Under the pieces are notes generated by a model. The model had not been told where the DNA came from and did no database searches. It saw nothing but the letters and a program-made list of their open reading frames with translations. The position numbers were made by a program, and so were the translations under genes. Source: G963664225 sp964538065 (GTDB lineage: Bacteria > Verrucomicrobiota > Verrucomicrobiia > Limisphaerales > UBA1319). Taken from it: a DNA stretch of 64,000 nt. This document shows positions 25,027 through 38,017 of this stretch, in pieces; positions within the stretch are counted from its first letter, which is position 1; each line of letters opens with the position of its first letter. The stretch is taken from assembly GCA_964538065.1 (NCBI GenBank), contig CAZIDG010000004.1, forward strand, positions 1 through 64,000, read 5' to 3'.

Positions 25027-26430
25027 TTACGGTTTGGTGGTGCTTTTGGTGGCGAATGACTGGACCACAGACGGCCAGCTTTTGGCCACGGTACTGCCTG
25101 ATTTTGAAATTTGACTCGCCGCCAGACCGCTGAAATAGGCGGTGGAAACAGATGTGCCCGTGACCATGTACGAATTCTGGTTGTACTGCACCACGCTTGT
25201 CCCGGGAGCCACCGCGTCAACAAAAGAGCCGTAATTGGCCCAGCTCAAGATGTTGCCGTTCTTGTCACCCGCGGTGACCGCCGTCACTTCCTCCCAACCG
25301 GCCGGATAGATGGCCACCCCTGTAGGTGAGTTGCCCGCAGAGGCCACAAAACGGACCCCGTTTTTATATCCATCCTCAATAACCTGGTGCAGGAGGGCAT
25401 TCTCTCCATCGCCACCCAGGCTTAGGTTGATGATGGTGGCGCCGTTCTTGATCGCGACATAGATGCCATTGGCCACATCGTAGGTCGTGGTCGTTTCGTT
25501 ATTGCCATAGACATCCACAGGGAGGATGCGCAGGGTGCCATCGTTGGCCGCACGGACGATGCTTTCGGCCATGGCGGTGCCATGGGTCGGTTGGTCGGCG
25601 GATACGGTTGCGTTGCCCGCAACAGACTGGGCTGCAAGCAGAAAGTCCTTGATGCGACTGCCTTCGGTTTGCACGGCGGTGTCCACTAAACCAATGATCA
25701 CCTGCCCTGAGCTCCCTGCGGAGGTCGCTTTGACATTCAATGGAAAGGAGGAATACGCCAGGGCATCGGTCTGAGTGGGGCGGTGGAGGTAATAATTCGA
25801 ATCCACACCCGCTACGTTTTCGTTTCCAGAAAGTTGAGTTCTGGCCTGCCGGGCGTCCTCCTCGCTCGCAAATTGGAGGCGATAGGCGTTCAGAGCGTCG
25901 GCACGCCCCACCACTTTCGCGCCCAACAGAGCGGCGATCTGGTCAATGGTCTGCTTGGAGCCGGGTTTAAGCGTTACAATTAACTCGTTGGGGATCAAAT
26001 CTTTACTGGTCTTGTTCTGTTTGTCCGAAGCCGCCGGTTCAATGGAGTGGGTGGCATCTTGAACTGAGTTGCGAAACACGTAGAACCGGGCGGGACCATT
26101 CGTCTGGGGTAATAGAGCAAAATTGAGATTGCCCAATAATCGGTTCAAGGCTTCGTAAAGTGGAGTGTCATTGAATCGGGCCGAAACGGTGCATTGTGCC
26201 TCGGGATCAACAAAGATTTGCCAGTGCGTGGTGGCCGCAATTTCCTTCAGAAGTTTGTCCAGAGCCCATCCGTCAATATCCACATCCACGTGCTGCTTGT
26301 CCTGGTGCCAGGTGATGTGAGACTTGGCGGCCAAGGGACTCGAAGCCCCCAGGAGGCAGAACACCAGAGTCAAAATGACCCATACATGGCCTCCCCGCCG
26401 TGCGGGATGTTGCTGTGCTGCAAGTCTCAT
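25027..26430 (-). CDS. Secreted S8 (subtilisin-like) protease with STN domain
   Basis: This 467-residue protein has a signal peptide (about 1-35), then an STN domain (about 45-120; VDVDIDGWALDKLLKEIAAT), the short N-terminal fold of secretins and TonB receptors. A propeptide-like segment follows (PNELIVTLKPGSKQ). The protease domain has the triad Asp in GLVDTAV, His in THGTAMAE and Ser in TGTSVSTAY, plus oxyanion Asn in ASAGNSP. The STN-protease combination is unusual. It is divergent from the exosortase operon and could process surface proteins. Confidence 0.82.
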   Translation of the reverse strand: MRLAAQQHPARRGGHVWVILTLVFCLLGASSPLAAKSHITWHQDKQHVDVDIDGWALDKLLKEIAATTHWQIFVDPEAQCTVSARFNDTPLYEALNRLLGNLNFALLPQTNGPARFYVFRNSVQDATHSIEPAASDKQNKTSKDLIPNELIVTLKPGSKQTIDQIAALLGAKVVGRADALNAYRLQFASEEDARQARTQLSGNENVAGVDSNYYLHRPTQTDALAYSSFPLNVKATSAGSSGQVIIGLVDTAVQTEGSRIKDFLLAAQSVAGNATVSADQPTHGTAMAESIVRAANDGTLRILPVDVYGNNETTTTYDVANGIYVAIKNGATIINLSLGGDGENALLHQVIEDGYKNGVRFVASAGNSPTGVAIYPAGWEEVTAVTAGDKNGNILSWANYGSFVDAVAPGTSVVQYNQNSYMVTGTSVSTAYFSGLAASQISKSGSTVAKSWPSVVQSFATKSTTKP

Positions 26431-26737
26431 GATTGTGCGGCTTAAACGGACTTGAACCTGTCTTTTACCCCCTAAAGGATGTCTTCAAGGGGCTGATGCA
26501 TTTAAAGACAACATATCTAGTTGGGAATATACAGAAAAAACATGAAACTGGCATTCTGTATTGGAGAAGGGGCATAGGTGTAAATAATATAACGATATAG
26601 TTTTGCAAAAAAGCCGCCAATCGACACGTATTTGATGAAAATCATGCCACTCTGTGACCAACCAACCTGCCAGCCTGCACAGTTTTTTATTGAGCAATCC
26701 CCCCATCCTGCTGTCTTATTGCTTTAGCCAACAAATT
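26431..26737. other. Divergent intergenic region between protease and exosortase genes
   Basis: These 307 bp are AT-richer than their neighbours and should carry promoters for both directions. I find no clear -35/-10 pair, sigma-54 element or copy of the pilin leader motif. A short plus-strand open frame before 26738 is joined to the exosortase frame but has no ribosome site. Confidence 0.5.
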
Positions 26738-27718
26738 ATGGTGGAAGACAATAAACAAGGCATGTCGGCAGCGGCAGGGTTCCAGGTGGAATTCAGCCGC
26801 TTCTGGGGTCAATTGCCCAATAAAGGCTTTTTTTTCGGGCTTTTGGCGTGTTGGCTGGCGTTATTTCACTTCCTGGGCAATTCGACGTTTGGGTATGTTG
26901 ACACCCCATCCCTGTTTTTATGGATGTATGATGCCTATACAGCGCCATTATCCGAAGATGGGCATGGCACGTTGATTCCATTGGTGGTTCTGGGCTTGTT
27001 TTGGTGGAAACGAAAGGAATTGGAGGGCGTTCGCAAGGAATTGTGGGCGCCGGCCCAACTTGGGATTCTTTTGGGGTTGGTTTTGCATGTGGCAGGGTAT
27101 GTGGTACAGCAGCCACGCATTTGCATAATCGGCTTTTTCACAGGTCTTTTCTCCTTAATGGGCCTTGCCTGGGGGCGGGAATGGCTCAAGAAAAGCTGTT
27201 TTCCGTTCATCCTGTTTGCATTTTGCATTCCCATTGGTTCACTTTCGGAAAGCCTGACCTTCCCTTTGCGCATGATGGCCACCATCATTTCCGTGGTGGT
27301 TACCCAGACGGTACTGGGATTGGATGTGATACGGGATGGCACCATGCTGTTCGATTCGCGCCATACCTTCCAGTATGATGTTGCGCCCGCATGCAGCGGC
27401 ATTCGCAGTCTGATTACCTTGTTCGCGCTGACAACCATTTATAGTTTCGTGAGTTTCAAAACGGTCTGGAAACGTGCATTGACCATCGCCCTTTCGATTC
27501 CATTGGCGGTGGCAGGCAATGTATTGCGAATTGTGGGGGTCATCATGGCCACCGAAGCGTTTGGGAAGAAGGCCGGACAAGTGGTGCATGACTGGGAGGG
27601 ATATTTGACCTTTTTAATGGCGCTGGGTGTGATCATGGCGCTGGGTGCCTGGTTGCGCGAAGATATGAAGGATGCCAAGGGGGCCAAAACACCGGCGGCG
27701 GAGGTGGCGCAGACATGA
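26738..27718 (+). CDS. Exosortase
   Basis: This 326-residue protein has about eight predicted membrane helices and the exosortase active-site set: Cys219 in PACSGIRSL, Arg264 in NVLRIVGV and His284 in VVHDWEGYL. Exosortases cleave and transfer proteins with a C-terminal sorting signal such as PEP-CTERM at the membrane, and usually sit in exopolysaccharide loci. The start could be the ATG at 26738 or 26762. It overlaps the epsI-like gene by 4 bp. I saw no PEP-CTERM substrate in the window. Confidence 0.88.
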   Translation: MVEDNKQGMSAAAGFQVEFSRFWGQLPNKGFFFGLLACWLALFHFLGNSTFGYVDTPSLFLWMYDAYTAPLSEDGHGTLIPLVVLGLFWWKRKELEGVRKELWAPAQLGILLGLVLHVAGYVVQQPRICIIGFFTGLFSLMGLAWGREWLKKSCFPFILFAFCIPIGSLSESLTFPLRMMATIISVVVTQTVLGLDVIRDGTMLFDSRHTFQYDVAPACSGIRSLITLFALTTIYSFVSFKTVWKRALTIALSIPLAVAGNVLRIVGVIMATEAFGKKAGQVVHDWEGYLTFLMALGVIMALGAWLREDMKDAKGAKTPAAEVAQT

Positions 27719-28422
27719 AAAACAGGGTCTTACAATTTGTTCTTGCAGCCATCATCATGGTTTGTGGTGGTGCTGGTCTCTTTTGGCTGAAGATGCACCA
27801 GAGGCTGGGAAAGCCGGGGTTGTCTCTTGATTTGCCTGAGCAGGTCCTTGATTTCAAATCGATTCCCCAGGAAGTCTCCAAAATGGAGATCGAAACCCTG
27901 CCCAAGGATACCAGTTTTGGCCGCAAACTCTACTACCGGGTGCATGATGGAACCACCAACTACTACCAACTGTCCATCGTGCTCATGGGAAGCGACCGCA
28001 CGAGCATTCATAAACCGCAGTATTGCCTGGTGGGGCAGGGGTGGGCCATTAACCGGACCGAAAAGTCCACGGTACCCATCGCACGGCCCCATGCATATGA
28101 GTTGCCCGTGATGAAGCTGTCAGTGGCACGAAAGTTCAAAACCGACGGGGGAAGCGAAGTGTTGCGACATGGTAATTATACTTACTGGTTTGTGGCTGAC
28201 AAGTCGGTGACGGCAGACCATTGGCAGAGGATGTGGTGGATGGCCAAGAACTTGTTTTCAACAGGGGAACTTCAGCGTTGGGCTTATGTAAGCTGTTTTG
28301 GGACCTGCTGGCCGGGGGGGGAGGCCGCCATGGATGCGGAAATGAGGGAATTGTTGACGGCCATTGTACCGGAATTTCAAAAGGCCACAGTTGCGCCCGG
28401 CCCTCTGGCCCAGGCACATTAG
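27715..28422 (+). CDS. EpsI-type exosortase-associated protein
   Basis: This 235-residue protein has one N-terminal membrane helix followed by a periplasmic domain. IHKPQYCLVGQGW is the conserved Cys-containing block of EpsI (DUF3485), and YWFVADKSVT and the QRWAYVSCFG region also fit. EpsI proteins always accompany exosortases and are thought to help export or assemble the exopolysaccharide. The ATGA overlap indicates coupling with the exosortase. Confidence 0.83.
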   Translation: MKNRVLQFVLAAIIMVCGGAGLFWLKMHQRLGKPGLSLDLPEQVLDFKSIPQEVSKMEIETLPKDTSFGRKLYYRVHDGTTNYYQLSIVLMGSDRTSIHKPQYCLVGQGWAINRTEKSTVPIARPHAYELPVMKLSVARKFKTDGGSEVLRHGNYTYWFVADKSVTADHWQRMWWMAKNLFSTGELQRWAYVSCFGTCWPGGEAAMDAEMRELLTAIVPEFQKATVAPGPLAQAH

Positions 28423-28449
28423 ACACGGGGTGGGGAAGGATGATATCGG

Positions 28450-29850
28450 ATGTTGAGACAACAGAGACATATTTACGCTCAGATCAGTAAGTTGGTCGAT
28501 GCCGTGTTGTTCGGTTTGGGTTTTTGGCTGGCTCATTGCCTGCGTTCGCAGTACAACCCGCCGGTTTTTCGCATTTTCGGCGGCACGGACTTCATTGCCC
28601 CCTTCGCGGACTACATGTGGCTGCTTTTGATCGTGTTGCCGGCGGGGCCGTTTTTACTCGGCTGGCAGGGCTATTACTCCCGTCCGTTGTTGTCTTCTCG
28701 AAAACAGTCGGCGTGGATGACTTTTCAAGGATGCGCATGGGCGACGATTGCTCTCATCATCGTGATGTTTCTGGCCCGTGAGCAACTGGCGCGTTCGGTG
28801 ATCTTTCTCTCGGGCATCATCACCTGGTGGTTGCTGCTGGGGAAGGAGATGATCACGCATTGGTGGCTGCGCAGCGATTGGGGGCGGCAGCAATACCAGC
28901 GGCGATTCATTCTGGTGGGAAGCACCGAGGACAACCGCCGTTTCATGGCTGATATGCGACGGCAGGCTGCGGGGCAGATCGAGATTCCCGCCCAATTGGA
29001 CGTCAACATCGCACCGATTGAGAAGATGTTGGATTTGATGCATGAGCACTCTGCCAATGGGGTCATTTTGAATGCCCGGCACACCTTTTTTGGCAAGATT
29101 GAAAAAGCCATACAACTCTGTGAGCTTGAGGGGGTTGAAGCGTGGCTCATGGCCGATTTTTTCAAGACCCAGATATCGCACACCATGCTGGACGATTTTG
29201 CCAACCGCCCCATGCTGGTGTTCCGGTCGGCTCCGGGTGAATCTTGGGGGGCGGTGATCAAACAAGGATTGGATTATGTGGGGGCGGCGGTGTTGATCCT
29301 GTTCGCTTCGCCGGTGCTCCTCGCAACGGCCCTGATCATCAAGATGACTTCGCCGGGTCCGGTGATGTTTCGACAGCAACGCAGCGGTTTGAACGGAAGA
29401 CCTTTCACCATGCTGAAATTCCGCTCCATGTCCACCGATGCCGAGCAGCGCAAACATGAACTGGCGGCTCTGAACGAAATGTCGGGACCGGTATTCAAGG
29501 TGACCAACGATCCTCGCATCACGCCCGTGGGCCATTTCATACGCCGATACAGCATTGATGAGTTGCCCCAGTTGTTCAATGTGTTGCGGGGCGAGATGAG
29601 TTTGGTGGGACCAAGGCCCCTGCCAGTCGATGAGACCAAGCGGTTTGATGAGATCTCCCATCGCCGCCGGCTTAGCGTGAAGCCCGGTTTGACCTGCCTG
29701 TGGCAGGTCAGTGGTCGCAACCAGGTCAAGGATTTCAAGGAATGGGTGCGGCTGGACCTTGAATATATTGACAATTGGTCATTATGGCTTGATTTTAAAA
29801 TTCTTCTGCGCACGATTCCTGCTGTGTTTACAGGAACAGGTGCGAAATGA
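28450..29850 (+). CDS. Polyprenyl glycosylphosphotransferase
   Basis: This 466-residue protein has N-terminal membrane helices and a CoA-binding-like middle region. The C-terminal bacterial sugar transferase domain has PGPVMFRQQRSGLNG, FTMLKFRSM, DELPQLFNVLRGEMSLVGPRP and KPGLTCLWQVSGR. It transfers a sugar-1-phosphate to undecaprenyl phosphate, the first step of exopolysaccharide repeat-unit assembly (WbaP/EpsB-type). It lies in the exosortase operon and overlaps the next gene by 4 bp. Confidence 0.9.
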   Translation: MLRQQRHIYAQISKLVDAVLFGLGFWLAHCLRSQYNPPVFRIFGGTDFIAPFADYMWLLLIVLPAGPFLLGWQGYYSRPLLSSRKQSAWMTFQGCAWATIALIIVMFLAREQLARSVIFLSGIITWWLLLGKEMITHWWLRSDWGRQQYQRRFILVGSTEDNRRFMADMRRQAAGQIEIPAQLDVNIAPIEKMLDLMHEHSANGVILNARHTFFGKIEKAIQLCELEGVEAWLMADFFKTQISHTMLDDFANRPMLVFRSAPGESWGAVIKQGLDYVGAAVLILFASPVLLATALIIKMTSPGPVMFRQQRSGLNGRPFTMLKFRSMSTDAEQRKHELAALNEMSGPVFKVTNDPRITPVGHFIRRYSIDELPQLFNVLRGEMSLVGPRPLPVDETKRFDEISHRRRLSVKPGLTCLWQVSGRNQVKDFKEWVRLDLEYIDNWSLWLDFKILLRTIPAVFTGTGAK

Positions 29851-30830
29851 AACGGGAACGTAACAAGACCAAACTGGCCAGTGTCAAAGCGCAGCCGATC
29901 TCGGTGGTTACCGGGGCGGCGGGCTTCCTGGGTTCCCATCTGGTGGACTACTTGCTCAAGAAAGGCCACCGGGTCATTGGTATCGACAATTTCGTTACGG
30001 GCACGGTGGACAACATCGCCCACCATGCTGGCAACTCCGACTTTAAGTTCATCCAGCAGGACGTTACAGAATTCCTATTTCTCGATACACCAGTCGATTA
30101 CGTATGGCATTTCGCCTCTCCCGCCAGCCCGGTGGATTACCTGGAATTGCCGATTCAGACCCTCAAAGTGGGTTCGCTCGGCACACACAAGGCCCTGGGG
30201 TTGGCCAAGACCAAGGGGGCTCGTTTTTTGTTGGCTTCGACCTCTGAGATCTACGGCGATCCCCTGGTGCATCCCCAACCCGAGACCTATTGGGGTAATG
30301 TCAATTCGATAGGCCCGCGGGGTTGTTATGACGAGGCCAAGCGCTTTGCGGAGGCCCTGACCATGGCCTACCATCGGGAACACGGGATTCTCACGCGTAT
30401 TGTGCGCATTTTTAACACCTATGGACCGCGGATGCGGATCAATGACGGCCGGGTGGTTCCAAATTTCGTTCGTCAAGCCCTTCAAAACAAACCCATCACG
30501 GTTTTTGGCGAAGGGTTGCAGACACGCAGTTTTTGCTTTTATTCAGATTTAATCGAGGGCATCTACCGTTTGATGATGAGTGACGAGGATATGCCGGTGA
30601 ACATCGGAAATCCTCAGGAATTCACCATGATGGAATTTGCCCAAGAGGTCATACGGGCAACGGGATCGCGCAGCAAGGTGGTGCATAAGCCACTGCCGGT
30701 GGACGATCCCCGCCAGAGGCGTCCAGATATCTCGCGTGCTCGCAAGGAGTTAGGATGGAAGCCGCAGGTGAATCTGGCTGAAGGTTTGGCGAAGACAATC
30801 CCGTATTTCAAAGCAAAGCTGAATACTTGA
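29847..30830 (+). CDS. uxs: UDP-glucuronate decarboxylase
   Basis: This 327-residue extended short-chain dehydrogenase has the NAD motif GAAGFLGSHLVDYLL, catalytic YDEAKR (Tyr and Lys), STSEIYGDP and FNTYGPRM. The pattern matches UDP-glucuronate decarboxylases (UDP-xylose synthases) more than UDP-glucose 4-epimerases. It would supply UDP-xylose for the exopolysaccharide started by the preceding enzyme. Its ATG overlaps that gene's stop. Confidence 0.85.
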   Translation: MKRERNKTKLASVKAQPISVVTGAAGFLGSHLVDYLLKKGHRVIGIDNFVTGTVDNIAHHAGNSDFKFIQQDVTEFLFLDTPVDYVWHFASPASPVDYLELPIQTLKVGSLGTHKALGLAKTKGARFLLASTSEIYGDPLVHPQPETYWGNVNSIGPRGCYDEAKRFAEALTMAYHREHGILTRIVRIFNTYGPRMRINDGRVVPNFVRQALQNKPITVFGEGLQTRSFCFYSDLIEGIYRLMMSDEDMPVNIGNPQEFTMMEFAQEVIRATGSRSKVVHKPLPVDDPRQRRPDISRARKELGWKPQVNLAEGLAKTIPYFKAKLNT

Positions 30831-30848
30831 GACGGTGGCAGGGAGCAT

Positions 30849-30872
30849 AAAATTCAGTTCAAACTGATTTTT
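30849..30872 (+). terminator. Possible weak terminator before pilM
   Basis: TCAGTT (30854-30859) pairs with AACTGA (30862-30867), flanked by A and T runs. The hairpin is AT-rich with a 2-nt loop, so it may be weak or a chance structure. Confidence 0.35.
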
Positions 30873-30993
30873 ATGTTTGACCCTGGGGCAGAATTCCGGT
30901 AACCCCTTCGCCGTTTCACAGAGATATTTGGCGCTGGCCAGTCGGAAAACTGGTATAGGGCTGGTTTTTCTGTGCCGGATGGAATTGTTGGAA

Positions 30994-32853
30994 ATGTTAA
31001 AGTCAAAATCATTTTTAGGCATTGATTTCGGGGCTGGTTCCCTGAAGGTTGCTGAGTTCGAGGTATCGGAGTCGGGCAACTTGTGCCTCAAGAAGTTTGG
31101 CCTGAGGCCCTTGGGGCTGGAAGGCGCCAGCGATTCCGCCCGTCCCGGCGTATTGACCAAGGCTCTGAACGAATTGATTGCCGAGCGAGGATTCACGGCC
31201 AAGAACGTGATCGCCTGCGCCCCCGGCTTCCAGACCTTCTCCAAATTCGTCAAACTTCCCCCTGTCGATACTTCCAAAGTCACCCAGATCATCCAATACG
31301 AGGCTCAGCAAAATGTGCCGTTCCCGTTGGAAGAGGTCGTGTGGGATTACCGGATCACCGGTACGCTGCCCAGCGGGGAGTTGGAAGTGCTTTTGGTGGC
31401 CATCAAGTCCGACTTGGTGGAGGGGTTGTTCAAGGTGGCGGATAGCACGGGATTGCGGTTGCAGTTGGTGGACGTATCGCCGGCGGCATTGACCAACTCC
31501 TTCCGCTACAATTACGGGGATCAGGAAGGCTGCAGCATGTTGCTGGACATCGGCGCCAAGACGAGCAACGTGCATTTCTTTGAAAAGGGCAAGACCAGTT
31601 CGCGCGGCATCAACATCGGTGCCAATGCGATCACGCAGGATTTCGCGACAGAGGCCCGCATGCCTTTCTCCAAGGCCGAGCAGTTCAAGATTACCGAGGG
31701 GTTTGTGAGCCTGGGCGGCGCGTATGAGGAGCCGGAGAATCCGCAACAAGCCCAGATCTCCAAGATTGCGCGGCAGGTGATGACGCGCCTGCACATTCAG
31801 GTCAACCAGACCGTCCAATTTTATCGGGGCCAGCAGGGCGGATCGGCTCCCCAACGCCTGTTCCTGGCGGGCGGAGCGGCGATCATGCCGTACACCTCTC
31901 AATTTTTCTCGGAAAAGCTGAACATTCCGGTCGAGTATTTCAACCCCCTGCGCAACGTGCAGATTGACCCCTCGGTCAATCTGGAGGATCTGGCCCGTGT
32001 GGCGCATTGCCTGGGGGAAGTGGTGGGGTTGGGGTTGCGCAATGCGGCGCAGTGCCCAATCGAAGTGAACCTGATGCCCAAGACCATCCGGCAGCGGCAG
32101 CAGTTCAACCAGAAGAAGCCTTATTTTGTCGCCACGGTGCTCAGCCTGGCGTGCGGTCTGGCTGCCATGGGGTGGTTTTACAATGCCCAGGTGGTGGCGC
32201 CCAAGATCGCTGCCAAGGAGCAATTGCAGACTCAGTTGACCCCCATCCAGTCCTTGTGGGACAGCCAGTTGAGTCCTGCATTGGAGAAGATCGAGCAAGC
32301 CAAGAAGGAGGCCTCGGAGGTCTCCTCGTGGGCGGAGGAGCGTTTGCTGTGGGTGGATGTGGTGAAAACACTCCGGGAGAGCCTGATGGCAACCGAAGTG
32401 GAGGCGGAACGCGACCTTAAAGGGCAGGGTGCGCGCGCTGGCGTGTGGATTGAGAAGATGACGCCAGAGATTCCGGGGGCGGGGGAGGAGGAGGTTGTTC
32501 AGGAAGCTTCCCGTCCTTCCAATCGATATGCGGGCATGACGCCTGAAATGCTCAAGCGTTATGGGCTGGCAGCACCTGCAGCACCGGCCGCTGAAGAAGT
32601 TGCCGCGAAGCCCAAATCCACCAATGAGATTGTCACCATCAATTTGACCTGTTCTGCGGTGAACCTGAAGAAATATTCCCCGACGGCCAACCGCAAGCTT
32701 ATCAGCGATCTGCAGGCCCAGTTGCAGAGCAAGACGAATTTGTTTGAGCCGGACGAAACCAAGACCGGTCGCACCTATACCGAACCTGAAGCCGAGGCCC
32801 TGACATTCAACTTTGATGTCACCCTCAAGCTCAAGCGGCCCATCAAGATATAA
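30994..32853 (+). CDS. pilM: PilM-PilN fusion, type IV pilus alignment protein
   Basis: This 619-residue protein has an actin-like PilM domain (about 1-350) with FLGIDFGAGSLKVAEFE, LLDIGAKTSNVHFFEKG and FLAGGAAIMPY, the FtsA-like ATP-binding signatures. At about 365 comes VNLMPKTIRQRQ, matching the INLLP-type PilN peptide that normally docks on PilM. A membrane helix follows (YFVATVLSLACGLAAMGWFY), then a coiled periplasmic PilN-like region to about 480 and a low-complexity tail. Separate pilM and pilN genes thus appear fused. It heads the secretin operon, and the next gene starts 2 nt after its stop. An upstream open frame reaches 30877, but the domain starts at 30994. Confidence 0.85.
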   Translation: MLKSKSFLGIDFGAGSLKVAEFEVSESGNLCLKKFGLRPLGLEGASDSARPGVLTKALNELIAERGFTAKNVIACAPGFQTFSKFVKLPPVDTSKVTQIIQYEAQQNVPFPLEEVVWDYRITGTLPSGELEVLLVAIKSDLVEGLFKVADSTGLRLQLVDVSPAALTNSFRYNYGDQEGCSMLLDIGAKTSNVHFFEKGKTSSRGINIGANAITQDFATEARMPFSKAEQFKITEGFVSLGGAYEEPENPQQAQISKIARQVMTRLHIQVNQTVQFYRGQQGGSAPQRLFLAGGAAIMPYTSQFFSEKLNIPVEYFNPLRNVQIDPSVNLEDLARVAHCLGEVVGLGLRNAAQCPIEVNLMPKTIRQRQQFNQKKPYFVATVLSLACGLAAMGWFYNAQVVAPKIAAKEQLQTQLTPIQSLWDSQLSPALEKIEQAKKEASEVSSWAEERLLWVDVVKTLRESLMATEVEAERDLKGQGARAGVWIEKMTPEIPGAGEEEVVQEASRPSNRYAGMTPEMLKRYGLAAPAAPAAEEVAAKPKSTNEIVTINLTCSAVNLKKYSPTANRKLISDLQAQLQSKTNLFEPDETKTGRTYTEPEAEALTFNFDVTLKLKRPIKI

Positions 32854-32855
32854 GT

Positions 32856-33997
32856 ATGCAGTGGATCAAGAATAATGTCGTGCTTGTAGTCAGTGCCTTG
32901 GTGTCGTTGCTTTTGATCGGCGGCAGCGGGTTCTATTTCTACAGCCAGTTTTCCGAGGAGAAAAACGCCGAGGCGGAATTGACCACTGTCAAGACCACCT
33001 ATGATGAGTACCTGAACAAGGAACCCTCGCCAGTGGCTGAGAATGTGGAGGGGGCCAAGGAGCAACAGAAACGCCTGATGGAGTTCAAGGCCAGGGCCGA
33101 GAAGTTCTTCCCTGTATTCAACACCAACACCATGTCGGGTGACGAATTTGGCGCCCATCTGGTGGCCAAACTGTATGAGCTGCAACGCTTGACCGCCCGG
33201 GCCAATGTGCAGATGCCCACGAATTTTTCATTCAGTTTCACCGCCCAGCGGGAACTGCTCCAGTATGATTCGACGAAGACCCCGATCATGCTTGCACAAT
33301 TGGGGGATGTCATGGGATTGTGCGGGGCACTGTGTGACGCCCGTGTGTATGAGATTCTTGAGATTCGGCGTGCGGTGGCTTCCACCAATGACAGCACGGC
33401 GCAACCCATGAACCCGACCGACTATACGCGCCGCCGTCAGATCACCACGAATGATGTGGCCAAGGCCATTGTTCTGCCGTATGAGATTGCATTCAAGGGA
33501 TCGAGCATCGAGNNNNNNNNNNNNNNNNNNNNNNNNNNNNNNNNNNNNNNNNNNNNNNNNNNNNNNNNNNNNNNNNNNNNNNNNNNNNNNNNNNNNNNNN
33601 NNNNNNNNNNNNGGCCAAGGCCATTGTTCTGCCGTATGAGATTGCATTCAAGGGATCGAGCATCGAGCTGGGGGTTGTCTTGGAGCGACTTGCGCACTCC
33701 TCGAATGGCTTCATTGTGAAGTCTGTGTCGGTTGAGCCGGGTGACATCAAGTCCGAAGAGGAGATGCAGGCTGCCCAGGAAAATGCCGTGGTCACTGTGG
33801 GGGGGGGACGCATGTCCGCCGCCATGGCGGCCCGCTATGGTCTGGGGCGCCGGGGAGGACCTGCTCCACCGCCGGCTGCAGCGGCGCCCACGGCGCCGGC
33901 CGCGCCTGCTCCCGCGAGCAAGAAGACAGGTATTGTGCTGAAGGAGCGTCCGTTGAAGATCACCTTGATGGTGGATGCAGTGAAACTTGCTCCATAA
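32856..33997 (+). CDS. Amuc_1100-like membrane protein in the pilO position (interrupted by false gap)
   Basis: If the N run and one 55-bp repeat are removed (resuming at 33668 after 33512), the frame continues and gives 328 residues. One N-terminal membrane helix (VVLVVSALVSLLLIGGSGFYFY) is followed by a coiled segment and an alpha/beta domain. The C-terminal part has an Ala/Pro-rich linker before the last strand. Size, topology and position after pilM match Akkermansia Amuc_1100 (317 residues) and fit PilO of canonical pilMNOPQ. This rests on synteny and layout, not an alignment. It probably links the PilM-PilN module to the secretin. Confidence 0.72.
33458..33667. other. Assembly gap flanked by exact 55-bp repeat
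   Basis: N bases at 33513-33612 lie between identical 55-mers (33458-33512 and 33613-33667). Removing the gap and one copy keeps the reading frame intact, so this is an overlap artefact inside the Amuc_1100-like gene. Confidence 0.92.
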
Positions 33998-34019
33998 ACC
34001 AGTTTGGATGGGAGTATCG

Positions 34020-34784
34020 ATGCAATTTCTTAAGAATCATTACGAGAAGGTGGCGCTGAGCTTGGTGCTGCTGTTGCTGGCGGTTGCTGTTGCCATGCTG
34101 CCTGCGCGGGTGACCCCGGTTGACTCGGCGGCACAGCCGACAGCCAACAAGGCGGTCGCAGTGGTGAATTTGTCAACCAACGAACAGGCGCTCTCAAACC
34201 TGCAAAGCCAGGCCAGTGTTCAACTGGCCGGAGATCATAACACTTTCAATCCGGTTCTGTGGCGGCGCAAAGCCGACGGAAGCCTGTGGAAAATCACCTC
34301 CCAAAATGAAGTGGGCCCGGGGGCGGTTCGGATCCTGAAGACCAACACGCCGCTTTATTTCATGCTGAGCTATGAGGGCGTGAACCTGCCCAACTATCAG
34401 ATCGGGGTGACCCAGGAGACCAACAAGAATGTGAATCTTCGGGGCAAGGTGCCCAAGTACGCCCGCGTGGGTGAAAAAACAGAATTCTTCAAAATCCTCA
34501 AAGTGGTCGGCCAGCCGGAAAGTCCGGAGGGGTTGGTCATCGAGGTTAGTGAAGTGAAGGACCCGGTCACCATCAGCCGGGAAGTCCCCTACAAGGCAGT
34601 CGCCGGTTACACGGCCGACCTGGCCTATCCCCCCCAGAACCTCACCTGGCGGGAGCGAAGGGCTGGGGATTCACTGGTATTCGAAGGAGAGACAAACAAT
34701 ATCGTTGATATCAGCGCCGACGAGGTTGTATTGTCCGCCAGTTCAGGAAAACGAACCACTATTAAGTATAACGCCGCGCCGTAA
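34020..34784 (+). CDS. Unknown pilus operon protein in the pilP position
   Basis: This 254-residue protein has an N-terminal membrane or signal helix (VALSLVLLLLAVAVAMLP), then a beta-rich periplasmic part with no cysteine pair or known motif, for example VGEKTEFFKILKVVGQPESP. GGGAG upstream fixes the ATG at 34020. It lies between the Amuc_1100-like gene and the secretin gene, where pilP is found in other bacteria and where Amuc_1099 lies in Akkermansia. A PilP-like bridging role is inferred from order only. Confidence 0.65.
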   Translation: MQFLKNHYEKVALSLVLLLLAVAVAMLPARVTPVDSAAQPTANKAVAVVNLSTNEQALSNLQSQASVQLAGDHNTFNPVLWRRKADGSLWKITSQNEVGPGAVRILKTNTPLYFMLSYEGVNLPNYQIGVTQETNKNVNLRGKVPKYARVGEKTEFFKILKVVGQPESPEGLVIEVSEVKDPVTISREVPYKAVAGYTADLAYPPQNLTWRERRAGDSLVFEGETNNIVDISADEVVLSASSGKRTTIKYNAAP

Positions 34785-34793
34785 TAGAAGTTT

Positions 34794-37990
<3,197 letters not shown>

Positions 37991-38017
37991 TTCGGAAGAT
38001 GGGTGGTAACCAATGCG

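Noticed and set aside
31015..32298. Long minus-strand open frame (427 codons) opposite pilM
   Set aside because: It is a shadow of the well-supported PilM frame and has no recognisable domain. Similar long antisense frames at 19495-20577 and 28654-29661 were rejected for the same reason.
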